Assembly: GCA_003022005.1 (NCBI GenBank)
Contig: PXRQ01000058.1
Span: forward strand, 1-38,097
DNA: 38,097 nucleotides
From: Halobacteriales archaeon QS_5_70_15
GTDB lineage: Archaea > Halobacteriota > Halobacteria > Halobacteriales > Haloarculaceae
Reading direction: 5' to 3'
Part shown: positions 16,832-23,459 of the stretch, one piece after another
How the letters are laid out: each line of letters starts with the position of its first letter
Numbering within the stretch: position 1 is the stretch's first letter
Made by a program: the position numbers and the translations under genes
The notes under the pieces: generated by a model
Told to the model about the DNA's origin: nothing
What the model saw: the letters and a program-made list of their open reading frames with translations, nothing else
Databases searched by the model: none

Positions 16832-18505
16832 ATGGTGGGTACTCGGATCACGATCACGCCGGCGTTCCTCCGCCGGCGATATCCGCTGAAGCTCTTCCTC
16901 GTCCTCGTGGGGGTCGGGGTCGCCCTCGCCGGCGGGGTGTACGCGTCCGGACGGTTTGCCCGGCCGGTCGTCCTCGGGACGGCCGGCGGCGCGGGGGTCA
17001 CGGCGCTCGTTGGGACCACGATGGCCGCGAGGACGCGCCGGTCGCTCGACGACCTCGCGGAGCGTGCCCGGCGGTCCGCCGACGGCGAGGACGTCCCCTT
17101 CGAGACGAACCGGATCGACTGCGTCGGCCGGACGGCGACCGCCGTGTCCGAGATCGACGCGGCGCTCGCGGACGAGCGGGCGGCCCGGACCGACGCCGAG
17201 GAACTGTACCGGCACGTCGAACGGACCGCCGAGGAGTACAGCGGGGTGATGCGTCGCTGTACCGACGGCGACCTCTCGGTCCGGATGGACCCGAGCTCCG
17301 AGAGCGAGGCCATGACGGGGATCGCCGTCTCGTTCAACGAGATGATCGAGGCGCTCGAGGACGCGGTGGGCAACGTCAAGCGGTTCGCCGACGAGGTGGC
17401 CACCCACAGCCAGGAGATACGGCTGAGCACGGAGGAGGTGAGCGACGTCAGCGACCGCGTCGTCGAGTCGATCCGGGAGGTGGCGGCGGACGCGGACGCG
17501 CAGACGGAGAACCTCCACGCGGTGACCGAGGAGATGAACGAACTCTCGACGACCGTCGAGGAGGTCGCGGCCGCGACCGACGAGGTCGCGGACATCGCCG
17601 AGCGGACCGCGCAGACCGGCAAGGAGGGCCGCGAGGCGGCCACGGCGGCTATCGAGGGCATGAACCGGATCGAGACGGAGTCGCGGGACACCGTCGAGGC
17701 GATCAACCAGCTGGAGTCGGAGGTCCAGCAGGTCGACGAGCTGATCGAGTTCATCTCCGAGATCGCCGAACGGACGAACATGCTCGCGCTGAACGCCCAC
17801 ATCGAGGCGTCCCGGGCCGGCGAGCAGGGCGAGGGGTTCGCCGCGGTGGCCAACGAGATCAAGGAGCTCGCCGAGGGGGCGAAGGAGGCCGCCGGCGACA
17901 TCGAGGAGCGCTTAGAGCGGATCCGCTCCCGGACCGACCGGACCGTGACGGAGGTCCGCGGCACCAGCGACCGGATCGGCGAGCACACCGACGCGATCGA
18001 GAACGCGGCGTCGGCGTTCGAGGACGTCGCCGAGCTCGCCCAGGAGACGAACGCCGGCGTCCAGGAGATCACGGAGGCGACCCACCAGCAGACCGAGTCC
18101 ACAGGGGAGGTCCTCGGGATGGTCGAGGAGGCGGCGGGGGTCGGCGAGGCGACCAGCGAGGAGTCCGAGCGGATGGCGACGACGACCCAGTCACAGACGA
18201 TGGCGCTCTCGCAGGTGTCCGCGAGCGCCAGCGACCTCGCCGAGCAGGCGACCCGGCTCAGCCAGGCGCTCGACTCCTTCGAGACGGACTCGGAGGCCGA
18301 CGCGGTCCCGGAGGCGGAGGACGTGCCTCCGGGCGACGCGGCCCCGAACGCCGAGGACGCCGACCCGGCCGACGAGGACGGCATCCCGGCCGACGAGGAC
18401 GGCATCCCGGCCGACGACGTCGCCACCGACGGCGAGGGGACCGTCGCCACGGCCGACGTCGAGGCGGCCGAGAGCGAGCCGGCGGTCGAGCCGGACGGGT
18501 CGTGA
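16832..18505 (+). CDS. Methyl-accepting transducer (Htr) without an extracellular sensor domain
   Basis: This 557-aa membrane transducer passes signals to CheW/CheA. Two helices (about residues 20-38, [18 protein letters not shown], and 45-66) are joined by only a few residues (SGRFARP), so there is no external ligand domain. Two HAMP-like segments follow (about 70-120 and 135-185), then the long MA coiled coil (about 195-480) with the hairpin tip [38 protein letters not shown]. The acidic C-tail contains PADEDGI repeats (21-bp units at 18364-18405). I start at ATG 16832 (TATA 27 nt above); GTG 16784 would add 16 residues and translationally couple it to the H-NOX gene. With no sensor of its own and two H-NOX genes directly upstream, I infer that it reads cytosolic haem sensors. 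Confidence 0.92.
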   Translation: MVGTRITITPAFLRRRYPLKLFLVLVGVGVALAGGVYASGRFARPVVLGTAGGAGVTALVGTTMAARTRRSLDDLAERARRSADGEDVPFETNRIDCVGRTATAVSEIDAALADERAARTDAEELYRHVERTAEEYSGVMRRCTDGDLSVRMDPSSESEAMTGIAVSFNEMIEALEDAVGNVKRFADEVATHSQEIRLSTEEVSDVSDRVVESIREVAADADAQTENLHAVTEEMNELSTTVEEVAAATDEVADIAERTAQTGKEGREAATAAIEGMNRIETESRDTVEAINQLESEVQQVDELIEFISEIAERTNMLALNAHIEASRAGEQGEGFAAVANEIKELAEGAKEAAGDIEERLERIRSRTDRTVTEVRGTSDRIGEHTDAIENAASAFEDVAELAQETNAGVQEITEATHQQTESTGEVLGMVEEAAGVGEATSEESERMATTTQSQTMALSQVSASASDLAEQATRLSQALDSFETDSEADAVPEAEDVPPGDAAPNAEDADPADEDGIPADEDGIPADDVATDGEGTVATADVEAAESEPAVEPDGS

Positions 18506-18570
18506 CCGTGACGGCGACTCGACGGGGGCCGACCTCTCCCACCCGGTACCGGGGTGACGGATCCCCATGA
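18502..18570 (+). other. Micro-ORF (22 codons) bridging htr and cheW
   Basis: GTG 18502 overlaps the htr stop (GTGA), and the frame runs without interruption to a TGA that overlaps the cheW ATG (ATGA, 18567-18570). The predicted peptide is basic ([18 protein letters not shown]...), unlike the acidic haloarchaeal proteome, so a coupling role is likelier than a functional product. Confidence 0.4.
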
Positions 18571-19100
18571 GCGAGGGGGTGGGGGAGGCGGCCGGAAACG
18601 AGGGCAGCGAGGCGGGCGAGGAGGTCGATCGCCGGGGCAGGATCGAGTTCGTCCGCGTGCTGCTGGCCGGGGGGTCGTGTGCGCTCGAACTGGGGCGGGT
18701 CGAGCGCCTGGTGGCCGACCCGGAGATAACCCGGGTCCCGCGATCCTCGCCGGTCATCGCCGGCATCACCGCCGTCGGGGGCGACATCGCGCCGGTCGTG
18801 GATGGGCGGACGCTCCTGGGTCCGTCCTCACGGGCGCCGGACGACGCGCCGACGCTCCTCCTGCTCGACCGGGGCGACGGCACCCGGGCCGCCGGCCTCC
18901 TCGTAGACGAGGTCGCGGGCATCGAGACGTACCACGTCGACCGCGTGACACCGGTCGCCGGGAGCGGGGACCGGCAGCCCTGGGTCGACCGGGAGTGGTG
19001 CCGGGCCGTCGTCGCTCCGGACGCCGACGGCCGGCCGATCGGCGTCCTCGACCCCCGAACCGTCCTGGAGACCGCGGCCGAGCGCTCGCACTCGCCATGA
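18567..19100 (+). CDS. cheW: CheW adaptor
   Basis: This 177-aa adaptor couples transducers to CheA. After an acidic disordered leader of about 25 residues it has the CheW beta-barrel: IEFVRVLLAGGSCALELGRVERLV, then VPRSSPVIAGITAVGGDIAPVVDGRTLLG (the motif around the transducer/CheA contact), LLLDRGDGTRAAGLLVDEVAGIETY and a final RPIGVLDPRTVLE. Length is normal for the family plus its N-terminal extension. The ATG overlaps the end of a micro-ORF, and its own stop overlaps the next one (ATGA). Lying between htr and a CheC-like gene, it is probably the partner of the adjacent transducer. Confidence 0.88.
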   Translation: MSEGVGEAAGNEGSEAGEEVDRRGRIEFVRVLLAGGSCALELGRVERLVADPEITRVPRSSPVIAGITAVGGDIAPVVDGRTLLGPSSRAPDDAPTLLLLDRGDGTRAAGLLVDEVAGIETYHVDRVTPVAGSGDRQPWVDREWCRAVVAPDADGRPIGVLDPRTVLETAAERSHSP

Positions 19101-19201
19101 TACCACGGAGCAACCGCGAGACCCGGCGGAGCACAGGTGATCGCGCGACGACCGGCGGGACCCCCGGGCCCGGCGAGCGGCCGACGGAGGGACCGGTATG
19201 A
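19097..19201 (+). other. Micro-ORF (34 codons) bridging cheW and the second cheC-like gene
   Basis: ATG 19097 overlaps the cheW stop (ATGA), and the frame ends at TGA 19199-19201, overlapping the next ATG (19198). The peptide is Arg/Gly/Pro-rich and basic (MIPRSNRETRRSTGDRATTG...). It has no recognisable domain and matches none of the other bridging micro-ORFs. Confidence 0.4.
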
Positions 19202-19833
19202 GCGTCGGGGGTGGGGACGACGGGCTCTCGATCCCGGTCCAGCAGCTCGCCCTGCTGAACTGGCTCGGCGAGGTCGGCGCCAGCGGGGTCGACGAGCGCC
19301 TCGGCGGCCTCGTCTCCGGGGACGTGACGGTCGCCGCCGAGCGGTCGACGAGCGGGCACGTGGCCCCGCGGACAGTCGACGCGCGGTTCGACGCCGCAGA
19401 CCGGGTCGGCGCGAGGGTCCACCTGCCGGGACGACCGTCGGGACTGGTGCTCGTCCTGTTCTCCCCGGAGAGGGCCAACAGGGCCGCCGCGCTGATGCTG
19501 TACGACGCCGTGAACGACCTCTCGACGGTGTCGAACGAGATGGCAAGGGACGCGCTGCTCGAGCTCTGCAGCATCGTCGCGAACGCGTTCCTCGACGAGT
19601 GGGCCGACCTCGTCGAGACGGAGATCGACGTCAACACGCCGCAGTTCGTCAGCGACACCGAGCGGGAGATCATGCGCCACGTCGTCACCAGTTACGACGA
19701 CCTCGGGCTGTACATCTCCTCGCTGCTCCGGCTCGCCGGGCACGACGTGGACGTGTCGCTGTACGTGTTTCCCGAGCAGGAGGAGTTCGTGAACTCCGTC
19801 GGCCGGATCGACCCGGCGGTGATCCGCCGGTGA
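19198..19833 (+). CDS. CheC-like protein, single domain
   Basis: This 211-aa protein resembles one CheC/CheC-like domain. The centre has LVLVLFSPERANRAAALMLYDAV, then EMARDALLELCSIVANAFLDEWADLVETEIDVNTPQFV, which matches the CheC helix, but with E-L-C-S where active CheC has E-x-x-N. The missing Asn suggests weak or no CheY-P phosphatase activity and a scaffold or CheD-binding role. The C-terminus keeps a hydrophobic strand pair (VDVSLYVFPEQEEFV). The start ATG overlaps a micro-ORF stop. It lies directly before cheD, the usual CheC partner. Confidence 0.75.
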   Translation: MSVGGGDDGLSIPVQQLALLNWLGEVGASGVDERLGGLVSGDVTVAAERSTSGHVAPRTVDARFDAADRVGARVHLPGRPSGLVLVLFSPERANRAAALMLYDAVNDLSTVSNEMARDALLELCSIVANAFLDEWADLVETEIDVNTPQFVSDTEREIMRHVVTSYDDLGLYISSLLRLAGHDVDVSLYVFPEQEEFVNSVGRIDPAVIRR

Positions 19834-19868
19834 CCCTCCGGAACCGGGGGGAGGTGGGTCCGCCGTGA
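19830..19868 (+). other. Micro-ORF (12 codons) bridging the cheC-like gene and cheD
   Basis: GTG 19830 overlaps the upstream stop (GTGA), and the 12-codon frame (VTLRNRGEVGPP) ends at TGA 19866-19868, overlapping the cheD GTG (GTGA). GGGGGGAGGTGGG inside it also provides a Shine-Dalgarno-like sequence for cheD. Confidence 0.4.
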
Positions 19869-20320
19869 AGACCTACCGGAGCGACTCGGGGAACCCGGAC
19901 CGCAACCGGCTGTTCGTCGGCGTCGCGGAGTACGACGTGGCCACGGACGGTGAAACGCTCATCGCCTACGGGCTCGGGGCCTGCGTCGGGGTGTTGCTGT
20001 ACGACCCGGCCCGGGTCGGGGGTCTGGCCCACGCGATGCTGCCCCGCCAGACCGACGACGTGAGCACCAGCGAGGCGAAGTTCGTCGAGTCGGCGGTGGA
20101 GGCCCTGCTCCGGGACGTCGTGGCGGCCGGTGCCACGATCGGCCGGCTCGAGGGGTACATCGCCGGCGGGGCGGAGGTGTTCGACCTCCACGAACTCCCG
20201 AGCGACGTGATCGAGCGCAACGTCGCGGTCGCCCGCGAGATAGCCGTCCACCTCTTCGACGCCGACGCGGACCCGACCGTGCTGCGGCACCCGGATGGGA
20301 CGGAGGGCGAAGGACGATGA
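19865..20320 (+). CDS. cheD: CheD receptor glutamine deamidase
   Basis: This 151-aa protein deamidates glutamines on transducers and is tuned by CheC. Catalytic Cys40 lies in YGLGACVGVLLYD and His56 in GGLAHAMLP; YIAGGAEVFDL and ERNVAVAREIA follow as in the family. Members usually end with a D-x-GG-x-x-GR segment and a closing strand of 20-30 residues; here the chain ends in an acidic DADADPTVLRHPDGTEGEGR, so that element is missing or replaced. The catalytic pair is intact, so activity is plausible. The start is GTG 19865, and the stop overlaps the ATG of the next gene (ATGA). No cheB or cheR is in the window, although CheD acts on the same receptors. Confidence 0.88.
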   Translation: MKTYRSDSGNPDRNRLFVGVAEYDVATDGETLIAYGLGACVGVLLYDPARVGGLAHAMLPRQTDDVSTSEAKFVESAVEALLRDVVAAGATIGRLEGYIAGGAEVFDLHELPSDVIERNVAVAREIAVHLFDADADPTVLRHPDGTEGEGR

Positions 20321-21009
20321 CACGGGAACGAACGACGGAAGGGGACGGTCCGCGGGAGGACGCTCCCGACTGGTTCGACGCCGAGACGGACGGGGAGACG
20401 GACGACGACACCACCGACGGGAGCACCCCGCTCGACGCCGCCGGGACCGGGAACTGGTTCGACGACCCGGACTACCGGCCGATCGACACGGCGACGGAGG
20501 GCGCCGACGAGTCCACGGACGCCCCCGAGGTCCCGGCGGTGACGGAGGCGGCCGAGGAGGAGAACGCGAGGGCTGGCGACGACGGGGGGGCGAAGCCGGT
20601 CGGGGAGGACGGCGAATCGGCCGACAGGGAAGACGGCAACCCCGACGAGGAGGACGAGAGGACCGCCGAGGAGCCGGTCGAAACGTCCGAGACCACCCGG
20701 ACGGCCGAAACCACTCCGACCACCGACGAACCCACCCGGACGACCGAAACGGGCGACGGGACGCCGCCCTCGGCGGGGGAGAACGTCCCGGAAACGGCGG
20801 ACCGGGCGTCCGCTCCGTCCGCCGACGGATCGACCGCCGAACCCGACGAGGCGGGAACCCCCGCCGGGGGATCGGACGCCGGCACCGCCCGGCCGACGGA
20901 CGGCGACCGGACGGCGGGAACCGCGCGGGCGGACGACGCGGACGAGTCGGCGTCGCCTCTCGGACGCCTCGTCGCATGGCTCCGTTCCGTGTTCGGCGGG
21001 CTGTCGTGA
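20317..21009 (+). CDS. Acidic intrinsically disordered protein, last gene of the che cluster
   Basis: I do not recognise a family. This 230-aa protein is almost wholly disordered: Asp/Glu/Thr/Gly/Pro/Ala-rich with runs such as TSETTRTAETTPTTDEP. Two short similar motifs near the start, PDWFDAETD (about 18-26) and GNWFDDPDY (about 45-53), could be linear binding motifs. The last 17 residues (PLGRLVAWLRSVFGGLS) form a plausible amphipathic helix with Trp/Phe/Leu on one face, a membrane- or partner-binding tail. The ATGA overlap with cheD shows that it is translated with the che genes. A tether or adaptor between the membrane and Che proteins is possible, but this is inference. Confidence 0.65.
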   Translation: MTRERTTEGDGPREDAPDWFDAETDGETDDDTTDGSTPLDAAGTGNWFDDPDYRPIDTATEGADESTDAPEVPAVTEAAEEENARAGDDGGAKPVGEDGESADREDGNPDEEDERTAEEPVETSETTRTAETTPTTDEPTRTTETGDGTPPSAGENVPETADRASAPSADGSTAEPDEAGTPAGGSDAGTARPTDGDRTAGTARADDADESASPLGRLVAWLRSVFGGLS

Positions 21010-21090
21010 CCGGAAAACCGAGAGAGCGGCGACTCGCCGCCTCCCCTATCCGCCGACGGTGACCCCCGACGGCGATACGGACAGGTAGAC

Positions 21091-21117
21091 TATTCGCAAA
21101 ATATTTTATTTTGATAG
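21091..21117 (+). promoter_or_regulatory. AT-rich island upstream of the globin gene
   Basis: A run of A and T (TTCGCAAAATATTTTATTTTG) stands out in the 256-bp gap after the che cluster. It is too far from the globin ATG (about 150 nt) to be its core promoter, so it may be a distal promoter, a regulator site or a promoter for an unseen RNA. Confidence 0.4.
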
Positions 21118-21230
21118 GTACGTGACTCCCCCATCGAGTCCCGCCGCGGGGCCGGCGAGCTCGTCCCGCCCCTTCGATCCCCCGACCGGAAGACGGCGGT
21201 ACGTTTCTTCAGCTCTCGTTTCAGGAGAAG

Positions 21231-21238
21231 GTTATATG
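21231..21238 (+). promoter_or_regulatory. TATA box of the truncated globin gene
   Basis: GTTATATG lies about 30 nt above ATG 21266, so the mRNA would begin at or within a few bases of the start codon. Confidence 0.6.
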
Positions 21239-21265
21239 CGAGCCGATACCGAACCTCAGAACAAC

Positions 21266-21628
21266 ATGTCGGGAAATTCACTATACGCACGTCTCGGGGG
21301 CGACGATGCGCTCGAGGCAGTCGTCGACGACTTCTACGACCGGGTTCTCTCGGACGATACCCTCCGGCCGTACTTCGAGGACGTCCCGATGGGGGAGCTG
21401 CGGACACACCAGAAGCAGTTCCTCGCCGCCGTGACCGGGGGTCCGGTGGAGTGGGACGGACCGGACATGGAGGACGCACACGCCCATCTGGAGATCAGCG
21501 CCGGGGATTTCGAGCGCGTCGCGGACCACCTGCAGTCCACGCTGGTGGAGCTGGACGTCCGGGAGAAGGAGCGAGCGGAAGTGATGGAAGCGGTGGCCAT
21601 GCTCGAACCGTTCATCGTCTCGTCTTGA
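21266..21628 (+). CDS. glbN: Group I truncated haemoglobin
   Basis: This 120-aa single-domain globin has the 2-over-2 fold. Residues visible are SLYARLGGDDALEAVVDDFYDRVLSDD (Phe23-Tyr24 at B9/B10), HQKQFLAAVTGGP (E helix and the glycine motif) and AHAHLEISAGDF with the proximal haem ligand His72 (H-x-x-L-x-I). Length is typical of group I. Relatives bind O2 and NO tightly and several oxidise NO to nitrate. The start at ATG 21266 follows the TATA box spacing and the family N-terminus; an upstream in-frame ATG at 21236 lies inside the TATA box. Sitting between the H-NOX/che cluster and the nitrate/nitrite operon, an NO-detoxifying or O2/NO-buffering role is likely. Confidence 0.9.
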   Translation: MSGNSLYARLGGDDALEAVVDDFYDRVLSDDTLRPYFEDVPMGELRTHQKQFLAAVTGGPVEWDGPDMEDAHAHLEISAGDFERVADHLQSTLVELDVREKERAEVMEAVAMLEPFIVSS

Positions 21629-21679
21629 TATCCTCGCCGCCCCGAAGGGCGAGGATTCCCGACCGCAGTTGGGATATCA
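21629..21679. mobile_element. IS200/IS605-type right-end hairpin
   Basis: ATCCTCGCC (21630-21638) pairs with GGCGAGGAT (21648-21656) to give a 9-bp stem, followed by CCCGACCGCAGTTGGGATATC. This hairpin just beyond a tnpB stop is typical of the subterminal palindrome of haloarchaeal IS200/IS605 elements. It directly follows the globin stop, so it may also end the globin transcript. Confidence 0.65.
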
Positions 21680-21874
21680 GGGTTTGCAGTCCGTGACCCG
21701 TTCTGGCGGGGCGAACCGACCCTCGCGACGGTCGAACGGGCGGACTGCTGGCTGTGCCAACCAGCCGCTATCCCTAGCACCGCCATCCGGGGCGAGACTC
21801 GGGAGTAGCTTTTCTCGGATGTTCTCCGCCCCGTTCATGTCTGCCCGGGGGTCCACCGCGAGACGTGCCAGTCG
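21677..21874 (-). pseudogene. C-terminal remnant of TnpB (IS200/IS605 family)
   Basis: Read on the minus strand, the frame gives ADMNGAENIREKLLPSLAPDGG, WLAQPAVRPFDRREGRFAPPERVTDCKP and a stop, the characteristic end of haloarchaeal TnpB RNA-guided nucleases. The catalytic RuvC residues further upstream and the zinc-finger cysteines are absent, and no tnpA or left end is visible. It is therefore a short fossil of an inserted element next to the right-end hairpin. Confidence 0.75.
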
Positions 21875-21993
21875 CGCCGTGATCGATCCGGCCTGGACGG
21901 TTGTCGGGGGCCGTCAGGTGCTCCACCGGAACGGCGTTCGACACCGCGGCGGGGGGACGGGAACGTATCCGCTTCCCGAGACGCGTCCGTCCC

Positions 21994-22131
21994 TCAGGCC
22001 AGGAACCCGGTGCTGCCCTGGAACGCCAGGTACAGCGAGAAGACGGTGAGCAGCGTCGCGATCACCATCTCCGCGTAGAGGGCCACCCGGCCCCACCGGT
22101 ACCAGCCGTCCCGCTCGGGATCGTCGGCCAT
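21994..22131 (-). CDS. Small single-helix membrane protein at the end of the nas operon
   Basis: This 45-aa protein (MADDPERDGWYRWGRVALYAE, then MVIATLLTVFSLYLAFQG) has one transmembrane helix (about 22-40) after a short charged, Trp-containing cytosolic segment. Its ATG overlaps the narK stop (TGATG), so it is translationally coupled to the transporter. I do not know a family; an accessory subunit or stabiliser of NarK is a reasonable inference from the coupling. Confidence 0.65.
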   Translation of the reverse strand: MADDPERDGWYRWGRVALYAEMVIATLLTVFSLYLAFQGSTGFLA

Positions 22132-23459
22132 CAGTCGTCACCCCCGCTCGGGAGCGAGTCCGACCCGAGCCAGCGTTCCCGCGAGCCGATCCCGTGGGCC
22201 GCGAGGTTCTCCTCGTACCGCATCGCCCACAGGAAGAAGGCCGTCAGCGGGAGGAAGATCCCGATCGCCACGGCCGCGTACCCGAGGTGGATGTTCGGGA
22301 GCGCGCCGTAGATCAGCGGGTAGACGATGCCGCCCGCGGTCGAGACCCCGCCGATGAACCCCGCTGCCGTCCCGGGCCGGTCGGGGAACAGCAGCGGGAC
22401 GACCGCGAACACTCCGCCGGTCCCGAAGCTGACGGTGATGCCGAAGACCGCGAGGACGACGACCGACCCCGGGAGGAACCCTGCGAGACCGACGACCGTC
22501 AGCAGCACCAGCATCGCCGTGATCGCGAGCAGCGAGGTCATCACCCAGTGGATTCGCGGGGAGTACTCTTGCTCCTCGGCGAGGAACGGGTACGGCGTCC
22601 AGCCCTTCCGCTGCCAGAGATCGGACATGTACCCCGAGAACGGCCGCCAGAGCGACGCGTTGAACGACTGGACGGCCGCGAACGTCCCCGCCGCGGTCTG
22701 GATCGCCGCCGCGTCGGTGAATCCCAAGGCTCTGATCTCGGCGGCGAACCCCTCGGCGTAGTAGCCGGGCAGCCACGCGTTCATCGCGATCTCCAGCCCG
22801 AACGACATGGCGTAGGCGAGCATCAGCGCGATGGCCGTCCACCGGCTCCAGACGTACAGCGTGTCCCTGATCCCCGCGTTCGACCGCGCTCGAGCGGCTC
22901 GCTTCGCGGACCTCGCGGGGACCCCGCGCCACTTGTAGACGATCCCGATGAGGATCGCGACGACGCCGAGGTGGACGAACGCCTCCGAGAAGTTCGTCCC
23001 GTAGATCCGGGGCAGCAGCAGGGCGCCGACGCCCGCGCCGGCGTTGCCCGTCCCCGCGTACAGCCCCTCGGCGGTCCCGATCTCGTGTTCGTCGAACCAC
23101 TGGGAGACGTGCTGGATGCCGACGACGAAGCTGATCCCCGCCGAGGCGACGATCATCCGCTCGACGAATAGCACCTCGAACGACGACGCGTACGCGGAGG
23201 CGATGCTCACCGCCCCGGAGTAGATCAGGATGGCCGAGAAGGTGTTGTGCGCGCCGAGGCGGTCGGCGAGCCAGCCGGCGGCGATCCGCCCCGGCGGCGC
23301 GAGCCAGATCGCCGAACTCGCGAGCAGCCCGAGCTGGCCGGTCGTCAGCCCGTACGCGCCGTCGATGCTCGGCGTGAACGCCGCCGTCGAGAACCAGATC
23401 AGGAACGCCCAGAAGAACCCGACCGTGGCGAGTATCAGCTGTTCTACCTTGTTAGTCAT
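22131..23459 (-). CDS. narK: NarK-type nitrate/nitrite transporter (MFS)
   Basis: This 442-aa major-facilitator transporter imports nitrate for assimilation. It has about 12 predicted helices. NKVEQLILATVGFFWAFLIWFSTAAFTPSI opens helix 1; SSAIWLAPPGRIAAGWLADRLG carries the conserved Arg of helix 2; and the two nitrate-signature glycine motifs are GLYAGTGNAGAGVGALL and AAGFIGGVSTAGGIVYP. I start at ATG 23459 (MTNKVEQ); upstream residues in the open frame are Arg-rich and not family-like. The ATG overlaps the nasA stop by 8 nt, and the narK stop overlaps the next ATG. It lies in the order nirA-nasA-narK, which marks an assimilatory system. Confidence 0.92.
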   Translation of the reverse strand: MTNKVEQLILATVGFFWAFLIWFSTAAFTPSIDGAYGLTTGQLGLLASSAIWLAPPGRIAAGWLADRLGAHNTFSAILIYSGAVSIASAYASSFEVLFVERMIVASAGISFVVGIQHVSQWFDEHEIGTAEGLYAGTGNAGAGVGALLLPRIYGTNFSEAFVHLGVVAILIGIVYKWRGVPARSAKRAARARSNAGIRDTLYVWSRWTAIALMLAYAMSFGLEIAMNAWLPGYYAEGFAAEIRALGFTDAAAIQTAAGTFAAVQSFNASLWRPFSGYMSDLWQRKGWTPYPFLAEEQEYSPRIHWVMTSLLAITAMLVLLTVVGLAGFLPGSVVVLAVFGITVSFGTGGVFAVVPLLFPDRPGTAAGFIGGVSTAGGIVYPLIYGALPNIHLGYAAVAIGIFLPLTAFFLWAMRYEENLAAHGIGSRERWLGSDSLPSGGDD

